A stretch of DNA of 64,000 nt. Source: an uncultured Clostridia bacterium (GTDB taxonomy: Bacteria; Bacillota; Clostridia; Christensenellales; Borkfalkiaceae). The stretch lies in assembly GCA_947624005.1 (NCBI GenBank), contig CANQHV010000002.1:62001-126000 (forward strand). Direction: 5' to 3'. This document shows, piece by piece, positions 1 to 8,391 of this stretch. How positions within the stretch are numbered: the first letter of the stretch is position 1; the number at the start of each line of letters is the position of its first letter. Made by a program: the position numbers and the translations under genes. The notes under the pieces are model-generated. The model was not told the origin of the DNA. It saw only the letters and a program-made list of their open reading frames with translations, and did no database searches.

Positions 1-247
1 AAGCCAAACCGAGGGGTTTGTCGATTTTCCTTTGACGGTTGACGGAGTAGAGGTCGCCATTTCGTTGCTCGAAGTAAAACGCGGTCAGTACAAAGCTTCG
101 TTAAGAAGTAAAGGCAACGTGAACGTCAACGCGGTAGCCGCGACGTTCGGCGGCGGCGGGCACGTGCTTGCAAGCGGCTGTATGCTCTTCGGCGAGTACG
201 AAGAGGTTGTCGAAAAACTGACTTTTGCCGTAACTCAGCACCTATGA
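1..247 (+). CDS. nrnA: NrnA-like DHH/DHHA1 phosphoesterase (3' end only)
   Basis: C-terminal part of a bifunctional oligoribonuclease / 3'-phosphoadenosine-5'-phosphate phosphatase. The reading frame is open from base 2, so the gene starts outside the window. The visible end is the DHHA1 domain: the residues TEGFVDFPLTVDGVEVA followed by the substrate-binding glycine motif FGGGGH and an Ala-Ser-Gly turn, as in NrnA. The family degrades 2-5 nt RNA ends and pAp in the cytoplasm. The stop overlaps the truB start (ATGA), so the two are translationally coupled; nrnA-truB-ribF is a common order in Bacillota (usually with rbfA and infB upstream). The family call is firm; only the 5' boundary is unknown. 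Confidence 0.85.
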   Translation, partial: SQTEGFVDFPLTVDGVEVAISLLEVKRGQYKASLRSKGNVNVNAVAATFGGGGHVLASGCMLFGEYEEVVEKLTFAVTQHL

Positions 248-1089
248 CGGGTTTTATATGCGTGAATAAAGCCGAGGGCGTAAGTTCCGCGCGCGAAGTT
301 TCCAAAATCAGAAAGCTTGCGGGCGTACCGTGCGGTCATATGGGAACGCTCGACCCTATGGCGAGCGGGGTATTGCCCGTCGCGATAGGCAACGCGGCGC
401 GCCTGTTTGACTTTTTTCTCGACAAAAAGAAGAGATATATCGCAAGATTTTCGTTCGGACTTGACAGCGATACCCTCGATATTACGGGCAACGTACAGAA
501 AAAAGGTTTTGTGCCTGCGGAGAGCGAAATATCAGACGTACTCGGTAAATTCTGCGGTGAAATAATGCAGGTTCCTCCGAGGTACAGCGCGAAAAACGTT
601 GACGGGGAAAGGGGATATCAGCTTGCGCGAAGCGGGGTCGATTTTCAGCTCGCTCCGAAAAAAGTGAGCATATATTCGATACTTTTGCTTGAAAAGTGCG
701 ACGAAAATTCGTTTTTGTTTCAGATTGATTGCGGCGGCGGAACATATATACGTTCGCTTGCGCGCGATATCGCGGCGGAGATGGGAACGTATGCCGTAAT
801 GAGCGGGCTTACCCGCACTAAATCGGGCGTTTTCGATATCGAACACTCGGTTGAAACCGATAAATTAAACGCCGATAATTTTTATGATTTTATAATTCCG
901 ACGGACAGCGTGCTTCCCTACGAAAGTATCTGTGCGAGCGAACGAGAGGCTAAAAAACTGTTTAACGGTTTAAACGTGGAAAGCGACAAACCCGACGGAA
1001 TTTATAAGATATATTGCCCCGACGGCTCGTTTTACGGACTTGCCGAGGCGAACAATTCTTTGATGAGGGTAAAGAAGAAGTTATGTTAG
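244..1089 (+). CDS. truB: tRNA pseudouridine(55) synthase TruB
   Basis: Converts U55 in the T-loop of tRNAs to pseudouridine. The 281-residue length fits the short TruB form. The catalytic motif GTLDPMASGVLP is at about residues 34-45 with catalytic Asp37; later family blocks are the tyrosine-containing PPRYSAKNVDG and the motif GGGTYIRSLARDI. The C-terminus is a short PUA-like tail. The start overlaps the nrnA stop by 4 bases and the end overlaps ribF by 7 bases, so this is an operon with coupled translation. Confidence 0.96.
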   Translation: MTGFICVNKAEGVSSAREVSKIRKLAGVPCGHMGTLDPMASGVLPVAIGNAARLFDFFLDKKKRYIARFSFGLDSDTLDITGNVQKKGFVPAESEISDVLGKFCGEIMQVPPRYSAKNVDGERGYQLARSGVDFQLAPKKVSIYSILLLEKCDENSFLFQIDCGGGTYIRSLARDIAAEMGTYAVMSGLTRTKSGVFDIEHSVETDKLNADNFYDFIIPTDSVLPYESICASEREAKKLFNGLNVESDKPDGIYKIYCPDGSFYGLAEANNSLMRVKKKLC

Positions 1090-1982
1090 TAGTCAGATAT
1101 AACGAAGACGAGTATCAGTTTCCGAGTTTGCTCGTACTCGGTTGTTTCGACGGAGTTCATATAGGACACGCGGAACTTTTGAAGAAAGCTAAATTACAAG
1201 CCAAAATCAACGGTCTTGATCTCGGAGTTATGACTTTTGCCGAGGGTAAGGGCGGAAAAATGCTGTTTACTCTCGACGAACGAATGGAATTTCTCGAAAA
1301 GTTCAATGTAAAATTTGTTCTCAACATAGATTACACCGAAGATTTCAAAAAAACCGCGCCTTTGGAGTTTCTGCGTATAGTCGAAGAAAAAATAAACATT
1401 AAAGGCTATATGAGCGGCAAAGATTTCCGTTTCGGCGCGGGCGCAAAAGGCAAACCGTCCACGCTTAAAAGTTATGCCGACGACGAGGAAAACAGCGTTT
1501 GGTATATGTCTGTAAAAGAGGTCGCTCTCGGCGAAGAAAAAATCAGCACTACTCGCATTAAAGAGCTTTTGGAGCAAGGCGACGTCAAACTCGCCGCCGA
1601 AATGCTCGGCAGACGGTATTTTGTCAAAGGTACGGTTGTGCGCGGCGAAGAACGCGGGCGCAGTTTGCTCGGTTTTCCCACTCTGAACGTGACCTACCCC
1701 GAAAACAAGGCGGAGGTCAAGCAGGGCGTGTATAAAGTAGTCTGCACGGTTGACGGCGCGGAGTACAACGGTATGGCAAATTACGGACCGCGCCCGACTT
1801 TCGGCGACGACGGCGTAACGCTCGAAGTATATCTCGACGGATTCGACGGCGACGCTTACGATAAAACCGTTACAGTGGGTTTTTCGGAATATATGCGCGA
1901 TATAATCAAATTCGATTCTGTCGAAGAACTTAAAGTCCAGCTTGAAAAAGACCTCGAAGCGATAAGGAACAATAATGATTAA
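1083..1982 (+). CDS. ribF: bifunctional riboflavin kinase / FAD synthetase
   Basis: Makes FMN from riboflavin and then FAD. The N-terminal nucleotidyltransferase domain shows GCFDGVHIGH at about residues 20-29 (the HxGH signature) and SGKDFRFG. The C-terminal flavokinase domain shows GRSLLGFPTLNV near residue 195 and ANYGPRPTFG. An in-frame TTG lies 69 bases upstream inside truB, but the ATG at 1083 follows an AAGAAG ribosome site and begins where RibF homology begins. The 299-residue length is normal. It ends overlapping the next gene by 8 bases. Confidence 0.95.
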   Translation: MLVVRYNEDEYQFPSLLVLGCFDGVHIGHAELLKKAKLQAKINGLDLGVMTFAEGKGGKMLFTLDERMEFLEKFNVKFVLNIDYTEDFKKTAPLEFLRIVEEKINIKGYMSGKDFRFGAGAKGKPSTLKSYADDEENSVWYMSVKEVALGEEKISTTRIKELLEQGDVKLAAEMLGRRYFVKGTVVRGEERGRSLLGFPTLNVTYPENKAEVKQGVYKVVCTVDGAEYNGMANYGPRPTFGDDGVTLEVYLDGFDGDAYDKTVTVGFSEYMRDIIKFDSVEELKVQLEKDLEAIRNNND

Positions 1983-2826
1983 ATTCGGACCGAGCGGAAA
2001 CGGCGAAACGTTTTACGGTTTGGGCTATAAACATACCGAAGAAGCGGCGGAGTACTGCAAAAAACTCGGGCTTGACTGCTACGAATATTCTTTCGGCAGA
2101 GGTATACTTTTGTCGGAAGGGAAGGCGTGCGCGATAGGTCAGGCGTTTAGCGACTGCGGCGTTGAAATAAGCGTTCACGCGCCTTACTTTATAAACTTTG
2201 CAAACCCCGACGAAGAGGCGGCTCAAAAATCGGTCGGCTACGTGATAAACAGCGCAAAATATTTAAAGCTTATGGGGGGAAAGCGGCTTGTTTTCCACCC
2301 TGCGGCTCAGGGAAAGGCGACAAGGGAAGAGGCGGTTGCGCTGACGGCGGACAGACTTAAAAGGCTGTGCGAATATATCTATCTCAATAACCTCGAAGAC
2401 CTGTATATATGCCCCGAAACAATGGGCAAAATCGCACAGATTGGCACGCTTGAAGAGATTGTGAATTTCTGCAAAATTGACAAAGTTTTTGTGCCCGCGG
2501 TCGATTTCGGACATATCAACGCGCGCGAACAGGGCAGTCTTAAAACGGATGACGACTATAAATCGCGCCTTGAATATATGATTTCGGAACTCGGTTTTGA
2601 CCGCGTTAAAAATTTTCACGCGCATTTTTCAAAGATAATGTACGGCGCGCGCGGCGAAATAAAGCATCTGACGTTCGAGGATACGCAATACGGTCCGGAA
2701 TTCGAACCTCTTGCCGTCGCGTTGAAACAGCTTAACCTCGAACCGTATATAGTAAGCGAGTCGGCGGGTACGCAGGCGGAAGACGCCCTCGCAATGAAAC
2801 GCATTTATAATAGTGTTGACATATAA
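1975..2826 (+). CDS. endonuclease IV-like TIM-barrel protein (divergent)
   Basis: 283-residue protein of the AP endonuclease family 2 / xylose isomerase-like TIM barrel. Endonuclease IV cuts 5' of abasic sites with three zinc ions. Likely ligands are visible: His in SVHAPYF (about 67), His in FHPAAQG (about 106), Glu in CPETMG (about 147), Asp and His in VDFGHIN (about 176-179), His in NFHAHFSK (about 216) and Glu in VSESAG (about 261). The usual DRHxHIG block is replaced by GEIKHLTF, so the Asp of the Asp-His pair is not where expected. It sits in the truB-ribF run and overlaps ribF by 8 bases. It could be a true Nfo or a relative with altered chemistry. Confidence 0.7.
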   Translation: MIKFGPSGNGETFYGLGYKHTEEAAEYCKKLGLDCYEYSFGRGILLSEGKACAIGQAFSDCGVEISVHAPYFINFANPDEEAAQKSVGYVINSAKYLKLMGGKRLVFHPAAQGKATREEAVALTADRLKRLCEYIYLNNLEDLYICPETMGKIAQIGTLEEIVNFCKIDKVFVPAVDFGHINAREQGSLKTDDDYKSRLEYMISELGFDRVKNFHAHFSKIMYGARGEIKHLTFEDTQYGPEFEPLAVALKQLNLEPYIVSESAGTQAEDALAMKRIYNSVDI

Positions 2827-2862
2827 TAAACAATTTGCTAAAATAAGGAAGGTCGAGGCTGA

Positions 2863-3906
2863 ATGAACGAAACGGCGGCGCAAAAAATTCTTCTTAAAAC
2901 CGAGGCGGAAGCTTCGCTGTGCGCCCCGTCCGACTTGCGGAGATATCTTACGGGATTTTCCTCGACGTTCGGTTATCTTCTGACAGACGGCGACGGCACG
3001 GTATTCTATACCGACCCGAGGTATCTCGAAGCCGCGCGAAAACAGCTCGGAGCAAAGGGTATTCGCGTAGAAAAATTCGAGAGTCTGGAAAAAATCCTTA
3101 AAGGTTACAAAAAAATTGCCGTGCCGATAGGTAAAATCAGCGCGGACGAATATTTGAAACTTAAAAGTTACGGTCTTGAAATTACCGACAGCTTGCCCGC
3201 ATTTACCGAAGAAATGGCGGTAAAGCGCACCGACGAGCTTGAAAATATCGCGCGGGCGTGCAAAATCGCGGACGAGGCGTACCTCGGACTGCTCGGCAGA
3301 TTCCGCGAAGGAATGACCGAAAACGAACTCGCCGCCGAACTCGAATATCTTATGCGTACGGGCGGCGCAAGCGGTACAAGCTTCGAAACGATAGTCGCTT
3401 TCGGTAAAAATTCAAGCGTTCCGCACCACGAAACGGGCGAAACAAAGCTTAAATACGGCGACGTTGTGTTAATCGATTTCGGTTGCGTCGCAGGCGGATA
3501 TTGTTCGGACTGTACGCGCACACTTGTTTTCGGGGGCAAACCCGACGCGGAATTTGCGGAAATGTACGACCGCGTTCTGAACGCCCATATGCTCGCAAAA
3601 GAAAAGATAAGGGAAAATATGAGCGGGCGCGAGGCGGACGCGACGGCAAGGGACTATCTTACCGGATATTCGCTTGGCGAATATTTTACGCATTCGCTCG
3701 GACACGGAATAGGAATAAACATTCACGAATATCCCAACCTTTCGCCCAAAAGTGAGCATATACTTAAACAAAATATGGTTTTTTCGGACGAGCCGGGGGT
3801 GTATTTCGAGGGTAAATACGGAATCCGCATAGAGGATACGGTAACGCTTACGGCAGACGGCGTAAAAAGCCTTACGGACACAGATAAAAAACTAACCGTT
3901 TTATAA
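2863..3906 (+). CDS. M24 family Xaa-Pro peptidase
   Basis: Metallopeptidase that removes an N-terminal residue ahead of proline, or a dipeptidase of the same fold. The N-terminal creatinase-like domain spans residues 1 to about 125, followed by the pita-bread catalytic domain. The five metal ligands of M24 are present: two Asp in [17 protein letters not shown] (about 204 and 215), His in HSLGHGIG (about 279), Glu in SDEPGVYF (about 309) and Glu in GIRIEDTV (about 323). The length of 347 is typical of the short clostridial form. The start ATG follows AAGGAAGG. It precedes efp, a common arrangement in Bacillota. Confidence 0.92.
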   Translation: MNETAAQKILLKTEAEASLCAPSDLRRYLTGFSSTFGYLLTDGDGTVFYTDPRYLEAARKQLGAKGIRVEKFESLEKILKGYKKIAVPIGKISADEYLKLKSYGLEITDSLPAFTEEMAVKRTDELENIARACKIADEAYLGLLGRFREGMTENELAAELEYLMRTGGASGTSFETIVAFGKNSSVPHHETGETKLKYGDVVLIDFGCVAGGYCSDCTRTLVFGGKPDAEFAEMYDRVLNAHMLAKEKIRENMSGREADATARDYLTGYSLGEYFTHSLGHGIGINIHEYPNLSPKSEHILKQNMVFSDEPGVYFEGKYGIRIEDTVTLTADGVKSLTDTDKKLTVL

Positions 3907-3929
3907 ATATAAATTTTAGGAGAATTATT

Positions 3930-4505
3930 ATGGCATCAATTACAGCAGGCGATATCAGAAAGGGTACGACGTTTGAATACAACGGCAAGGGCGTTTACAC
4001 CGTAACCGAATTTCAGCACGTCAAGCCCGGCAAAGGAGCGGCTTTCGTAAGGGCGACCCTTAAAAACGTCGTTACGGGACAAGTTCTTTCGGATATTACT
4101 TTCAACCCCACAATGAAGCTCGAAACCGCGCAGGTCGAAACCAAAAAAATGCAGTATTCGTACACCGACGGCGAGTTCTATTACTTTATGGACCCCGACA
4201 CGTTCGATATGATTACCCTCAATTTGGAGCAGGTCGAGGACGCGCTTAAATATATCAAAGAAAACGACACTGTAACCATTAAGTCGCTTAAAGGAGTCGC
4301 GTTCTCGGTTGAACCCGAAAACTTCGTCGAACTCAAAATCGTCGAATGCGAACCGGGCGTCCGCGGCAACACCGCGACCAACGCCATGAAAAACGCAAAG
4401 GTCGAAACGGGCGCGACTATTCAGGTGCCTATGTTTGTCGAAGAGGGCGAAATAATCCGTATAGATACCCGCACGGGCGAATATATGTCCCGCGTCGGCA
4501 AATAA
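3930..4505 (+). CDS. efp: elongation factor P
   Basis: Binds ribosomes between the P and E sites and relieves stalling at proline runs. 191 residues with the three beta-barrel domains of EF-P. The tip loop of domain I reads [10 protein letters not shown]; the Lys of PGKG (about residue 35) is the position that is modified in many bacteria. The last block ends with TRTGEYMSR, matching the family C-terminus. The start follows TTAGGAG. The end abuts dtd with no gap. I see no known EF-P-modifying enzyme in the window. Confidence 0.97.
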   Translation: MASITAGDIRKGTTFEYNGKGVYTVTEFQHVKPGKGAAFVRATLKNVVTGQVLSDITFNPTMKLETAQVETKKMQYSYTDGEFYYFMDPDTFDMITLNLEQVEDALKYIKENDTVTIKSLKGVAFSVEPENFVELKIVECEPGVRGNTATNAMKNAKVETGATIQVPMFVEEGEIIRIDTRTGEYMSRVGK

Positions 4506-4943
4506 ATGAAAGCAGTCGTTCAGCGAGTAAAAGCAACGTCGCTTTCCGTTGACGGCAAACTTATTGCCGAAATACCGTTCGGGCTTGCCGTATATCTCGG
4601 CGTAAAAGTCGGCGATACCGAAAAGCAGGCGGAGGCTGTCGCGAAAAAAGTCGCCGCTTTGCGCGTTTTTGAGGACGAAAACGGCAAAATGAACCTGTCC
4701 GTAAAAGATGTGGGCGGCGAAATATTGCTTATTTCGCAGTTTACTTTATACGGCGATTGTTCTCACGGCAACCGTCCGAGTTTTACCGAAGCCGAAAGAC
4801 CCGAGCGCGCAAACGCTTTGTACCAATGCGCGGCTCGGCTTCTCGGAGAGCAGGGCGTTACGGTAAAGACGGGCGTTTTCGGCGCGGATATGAAAATCAG
4901 TCAGTTCAACGACGGACCTGTAACTGTAATATACGAAATTTGA
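4506..4943 (+). CDS. dtd: D-aminoacyl-tRNA deacylase
   Basis: Hydrolyses D-amino acids (and glycine mischarged on tRNA-Ala) from tRNA. The 145-residue length is exact for DTD. Two signatures are present: ISQFTLYGD near residues 78-86, and the Gly-cisPro loop as NDGPVTVIYE near the end. It starts one base after the efp stop (TAA then ATG). Next to efp, it fits a translation quality-control cluster. Confidence 0.96.
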   Translation: MKAVVQRVKATSLSVDGKLIAEIPFGLAVYLGVKVGDTEKQAEAVAKKVAALRVFEDENGKMNLSVKDVGGEILLISQFTLYGDCSHGNRPSFTEAERPERANALYQCAARLLGEQGVTVKTGVFGADMKISQFNDGPVTVIYEI

Positions 4944-4973
4944 TTGCGGGGCGGCGACGCCCCGTTTGCTTAT

Positions 4974-5810
4974 ATGAAAATAAGATTTTTAGGCACGGGA
5001 GCGGCGGAAGGCGTACCCGCCGTGTTCTGCGGCTGTGAAAACTGCATATCAATTCGCGCGATGGGCGCGGCGGAAATCCGCACTCGCTCACAGGTCGTTA
5101 TCGACGACGATTTAAGCGTAGATTTCCCGCCCGAAGCTTTTGTTCATTCCTTAAAGTACGGCGTGGATTTGTCACGGCTTAAATATTTGCTTGTAACCCA
5201 TTCGCATTGCGACCATTTTTACGCGCACGATTTCATTCTCCGCGGGTATAAATACGCCAAAATCAACGAACCCGTGCTTGAAATTTACGGCAACGCCGAA
5301 GTGGGCGCGGTTTTTGCCGAATGTACGTCGCGCGAAATGAAACCTTCCGTCGCGCCGAATCTGAAATTCAACCGTATAGGCGCGTATCGGACGTTTGAAA
5401 TGGGCGACTATAAAATAATTTCGATACCTGCAAGACACGGCAACACCGAAGAGGCGCTTTTGTACTATATCGAAAAGCGCGGCGCGGGCTATCTGCATCT
5501 TTACGATACGGGCATAATTTCGGACGAGGCGGTCGCGTTCCTTGCAAAATGCGGCGCGAAAGCGAACGCGGTTGCGTTTGACTGTACTTTCGGCGAAAAC
5601 GAGAGCGGAGAAAACTCGCGGCATATGGGCTTGCCCGACAATATGAAAGTGAAAGACAAGCTTTTAAAAAGCGGTATAATCGACGGCGCAACAAAGCTTG
5701 TAATAACGCATTTTTCTCACAACTGCAATCCCATGCGCGAAAAACTTTCGCTTCTCGGAAAAGAGTACGGCGTTATCGCCGCATACGACGGTTTTACGTT
5801 GGAAATTTAA
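4974..5810 (+). CDS. MBL-fold metallohydrolase, PhnP-like
   Basis: Metallo-beta-lactamase fold hydrolase of the phosphoribosyl cyclic phosphodiesterase (PhnP)-like class. It begins with FLGTGAAEGVP and a Cys-x-Cys-x2-Cys cluster (CGCENC) that may bind an extra zinc, followed by the metal motif THSHCDHFYAHD (HxHxDH). Later blocks are IPARHG, YDTG and VITHFSHN. An in-frame ATG lies 30 bases upstream, but the protein family starts at MKIRFLGTG, so 4974 is preferred. No phn genes are nearby; the substrate is unknown. Confidence 0.83.
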   Translation: MKIRFLGTGAAEGVPAVFCGCENCISIRAMGAAEIRTRSQVVIDDDLSVDFPPEAFVHSLKYGVDLSRLKYLLVTHSHCDHFYAHDFILRGYKYAKINEPVLEIYGNAEVGAVFAECTSREMKPSVAPNLKFNRIGAYRTFEMGDYKIISIPARHGNTEEALLYYIEKRGAGYLHLYDTGIISDEAVAFLAKCGAKANAVAFDCTFGENESGENSRHMGLPDNMKVKDKLLKSGIIDGATKLVITHFSHNCNPMREKLSLLGKEYGVIAAYDGFTLEI

Positions 5811-5815
5811 AAACT

Positions 5816-6376
5816 ATGCATATATTCAAACATTTTTTAACGATAACGTGCCACAGACACGCCGTTATGCGGCTGTGTTTCAAGGCGGGACTTATAAGAC
5901 AGGGGCTTTGCCACGACCTGTCGAAATATTCGCCGTCGGAATTCTGGCGGGGCGCGAAATTTTATCAGGGCAACCGCAGTCCGCAGTCGAAAGAGCGCGA
6001 GGTGTATGGTTATTCCGCCGCGTGGCTTCACCATAAAGGGCGGAATAAACACCACTTCGAATATTGGACCGATTTTGCCGACGGCAGAAAGGTCTGTGCG
6101 GAGATGCCGCCCAAATATTTTGCCGAAATGGTCTGCGACAGGGTCGCCGCCTGCAAAATCTATCTGAAAAAGGATTACAAGCTTTCAAGTCCGCTCGAAT
6201 ACTTCGAATCGAGGACGGATAAAGAGGGTATGAACGCAAATACCTGCGAAAGATTGAGATACTTTCTTACAATGCTTGCCGAAAAGGGCGAGAGCGAAAC
6301 TTTCAGGGAACTGAAAAAATACGTCAAAGACAGCAAAAAGAAATCCCGCAAACAAAAGCCGCAAAAAACGGCGTAA
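5816..6376 (+). CDS. DUF5662 family protein
   Basis: 186-residue protein matching the DUF5662 family common in Clostridia, sometimes wrongly labelled catalase. It is rich in His: CHRHAVMRLCF near the start, the helix LCHDLSKYSPSEFW, and AWLHHKGRNKHHFEYW. This spacing suggests an HD-like metal site, which is inference. The C-terminus is a basic Lys-rich tail. It starts 5 bases after the MBL gene and is the last gene of the run; the terminator at 6435 follows. The function is unknown. Confidence 0.75.
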   Translation: MHIFKHFLTITCHRHAVMRLCFKAGLIRQGLCHDLSKYSPSEFWRGAKFYQGNRSPQSKEREVYGYSAAWLHHKGRNKHHFEYWTDFADGRKVCAEMPPKYFAEMVCDRVAACKIYLKKDYKLSSPLEYFESRTDKEGMNANTCERLRYFLTMLAEKGESETFRELKKYVKDSKKKSRKQKPQKTA

Positions 6377-6434
6377 ATTTCGGACTTTTATCATAAAAAT
6401 TGCGAAGTATAATTTGATATTCTGCATAAAACGT

Positions 6435-6463
6435 AACGGCGGCAATTGCAAATTGCCGCCGTT
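6435..6463. terminator. bidirectional terminator hairpin
   Basis: Perfect 13-bp stem (AACGGCGGCAATT) with a GCA loop between two convergent genes. ATTTTAC follows on the plus side, and a T-rich stretch lies on the minus side. Confidence 0.8.
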
Positions 6464-6488
6464 ATTTTACATTCGCCGATGAACTTTT

Positions 6489-7730
6489 TTATTTTGTTCG
6501 CGCTATTTTCGTATTGTCCTTGTCGCGGCTTCTCAATTCCTTTACGGGGTGTTCGCCGTCCTGATAGCGGAAATCTTTTCCAAGCCGTTCAATCGCCTTT
6601 TTGATAACAAGGTGGGAGGGGTTCTTTTCGGGGTCGCCCGCCATAAACTTCTGATAATCGAAAAATCTGTGACCGTCGCTTAACTTTCTTACGTCCTTAT
6701 AATCGCGGTCCTCCGCGGTCAGCATAATGGTGTCGCCCAAGACTTTTCTGATATATTCCTTGTTCGAGCCTATTTTTAAAAGCTTCGGAAATTCGCCCGC
6801 ACCGCACACCTTTTCGTAATCGGTTTTTTCGAATTTTTTAAGAAGCTTTGCGGCGGTTTTCAAATGGCATATTTCCATTTTGAAGTGTTCGGTCCAGATT
6901 TTTTTGATTGCCTCGTCGTTTTCGTCCTGCATAGCCGAGTAGTACAGCCAGCACTCGGTGTATTCGTGCATAACCCACTGTTCAAGCCATGTCATTGTAG
7001 GGTCGCGCAGACTTTCGTACTGCGTAACGTGCGCTTCTTCTATCATTGCGATTTCGGCATACAGCTTTCTGCCGAGGTCGTTTTTATACCACTGCGCAAT
7101 GTTCATATAGTAGTTCATCGTCTGCTGTTCGGCGGCGGTTATCGTACACGCAACGAGTTTTGAATAAAGTTCCGCCTTGTCCGCGTCCATATGCGGCTTG
7201 ATTTCGTCCGAGGGGAAACGGTGCTCGGCGACGGTGGGGCGACCGGGCATAATTTCGGTGTACTTGCCGACAAGTACGTCCGCGTCGATACCCTTATCCG
7301 TTTTCAGAAGATTAGCGTAGCGGTAGAGGTGGTCGAAGTCCTCCAAAAGCGCAAAATTCAACGCTTTTATATTCGTTTCGTTCTTTTCGTGGCGCGCAAG
7401 CTCGGCGGTAAGGTCTACGGCAAGCTGTTCGTACGCAATGGTAGTTTCGAGAATACTTTCGTTTATGGGTTTTAAACAGCTTATACGCTTCTGCTGCTGT
7501 TGTTCCTGCCGTCTGACTACGGCGAGCGCGTTTAAAATTTCGGGTTCGTCGCAATGCCGCGCAAAGTTATGCATAAACCATTGCGATTCGAACTCGGTGC
7601 CGTTCATAAGGATTACGCGCGTTTTGGTGTAGGGGGAAGTTTTGTCCTTGTTATAACTTTTCGGGTACATTTTTCTGAGTGGTAAAAAATTGTTGTCCAG
7701 ACTTTTGCTTTTTTCGTTAAAAGGGTTCAT
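6489..7730 (-). CDS. ferritin-like helical protein with paired diiron-type motifs
   Basis: 413-residue soluble, largely helical protein that I cannot name. Three segments resemble ferritin-like helix pairs: AYEQLAVDLTAELARHE with LEDFDHLYRYAN (about 90-140), ITAAEQQTMNYY with EIAMIEEAHVTQYE (about 195-235), and HEYTECWLYYSA with FKMEICHLKTAAK (about 255-300). The repeated Glu plus ExxH spacing fits a diiron four-helix bundle, possibly duplicated. No signal peptide. The start ATG follows GGAGGATAAACA. A role in oxidative stress or metal storage is inference; it faces tRNA-Gly and stands alone. Confidence 0.6.
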   Translation of the reverse strand: MNPFNEKSKSLDNNFLPLRKMYPKSYNKDKTSPYTKTRVILMNGTEFESQWFMHNFARHCDEPEILNALAVVRRQEQQQQKRISCLKPINESILETTIAYEQLAVDLTAELARHEKNETNIKALNFALLEDFDHLYRYANLLKTDKGIDADVLVGKYTEIMPGRPTVAEHRFPSDEIKPHMDADKAELYSKLVACTITAAEQQTMNYYMNIAQWYKNDLGRKLYAEIAMIEEAHVTQYESLRDPTMTWLEQWVMHEYTECWLYYSAMQDENDEAIKKIWTEHFKMEICHLKTAAKLLKKFEKTDYEKVCGAGEFPKLLKIGSNKEYIRKVLGDTIMLTAEDRDYKDVRKLSDGHRFFDYQKFMAGDPEKNPSHLVIKKAIERLGKDFRYQDGEHPVKELRSRDKDNTKIARTK

Positions 7731-7801
7731 TGTTTATCCTCCGAACAAGATTTTTGCCCTTTTAAGCGAAATTAAACCGCCTTTTTTGAATTTGCAATCG
7801 C

Positions 7802-7831
7802 TTGACAACGGCGGTTTTAATGTGATATATT
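7802..7831 (+). promoter_or_regulatory. promoter of tRNA-Gly
   Basis: TTGACA at 7802-7807, 18-bp spacer, TATATT at 7826-7831. The tRNA begins 32 bases after the -10 box. Confidence 0.65.
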
Positions 7832-7862
7832 TTAAACGTTCAAAAATTGCCGTTTTTGATTT

Positions 7863-7937
7863 GCAGGCGTCGCCTAGCGGTATGGCGTCAGCTTCCCAAG
7901 CTGATTTCGGCGGGTCCGACTCCCGTCGCCTGCTCCA
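7863..7937 (+). tRNA. tRNA-Gly (anticodon CCC)
   Basis: Cloverleaf read by eye. The acceptor GCAGGCG (7863-7869) pairs with CGCCTGC (7927-7933), the discriminator is T and CCA is encoded (7935-7937). The anticodon stem TCAGC/GCTGA encloses loop TTCCCAA, giving anticodon CCC, which decodes GGG. The T-arm is CGGG/CCCG with loop TCCGACT. The 3' end is copied again downstream in both orientations. Confidence 0.93.
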
Positions 7938-8115
7938 AAATTATTGCCCGCATATTGCGGGCATATTTAATAATGCGACGGGAGTCGGACCCTGAGAGGG
8001 AATTTTGCGTTAAGAAAACAGCACAAAAGCGCTGTTTTCAGCAAAATTTGACGAGCGCATAAAGCGCGAAGTCGGCGGATTGCGGAAGCAATACGCGCTC
8101 CCGTCGCCTGCTCCA
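7938..8115 (+). repeat. palindromic tail element bounded by copies of the tRNA-Gly 3' end
   Basis: Region between two genes, without an ORF. In order: hairpin GCCCGC...GCGGGC (7946-7962); a perfect 18-nt inverted copy of the tRNA T-arm/acceptor (7975-7992, complementary to 7912-7929); a nested stem-loop AATTTTGC...GCAAAATT (8001-8048) that encloses GAAAACAGC...GCTGTTTTC; a small hairpin GCGC...GCGC (8055-8067); then an 18-nt direct copy of the tRNA end including CCA (8098-8115, equal to 7920-7937). The same order is seen at 24950-25208. It looks like a small insertion that recreates the tRNA 3' end, or a tail that can pair with the tRNA. Confidence 0.75.
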
Positions 8116-8120
8116 TTTTT

Positions 8121-8155
8121 GCCCGTTTTTGAGGGATTTTTCCTCAAAAACGGGC
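8121..8155 (+). terminator. intrinsic terminator after the tRNA-Gly tail
   Basis: Perfect 14-bp stem GCCCGTTTTTGAGG with its complement, 7-base loop, then GTTTTTCGTTGTTTTTT. It starts five bases after the second copy of the tRNA 3' end. The rest of 8156-8290 shows only AT-rich sequence with a repeated AAATTGTCG. Confidence 0.85.
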
Positions 8156-8290
8156 GTTTTTCGTTGTTTTTTAAGCCTTAAAACAGAGTAATTTGCAAAT
8201 TTTGTCGCACAAATTGTCGCATAAATTGTCGTATAAAATCGGTAATTTCGTCCCTCGCACGCGGGGGTATTATTTACCGATAACTCCCTA

Positions 8291-8319
8291 TTGACATTTG
8301 CGCGCGCATAAGGTACAAT
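8291..8319 (+). promoter_or_regulatory. sigma-A promoter of the LRR lipoprotein gene
   Basis: TTGACA at 8291-8296, 17-bp spacer, TACAAT at 8314-8319. The gene's AGGAGGG ribosome site begins about 60 bases downstream. Confidence 0.75.
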
Positions 8320-8391
8320 GTATATGAGGAAGTATTAGTTACAGACATACCCGTTCGCCTTATGCGACGACAAAAAAAGGAGGGCATGCCC

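Noticed and set aside
8098-8115. A second tRNA-Gly gene
   Set aside because: Only 18 bases of the 3' end are present; no D-arm or anticodon arm can be formed upstream.
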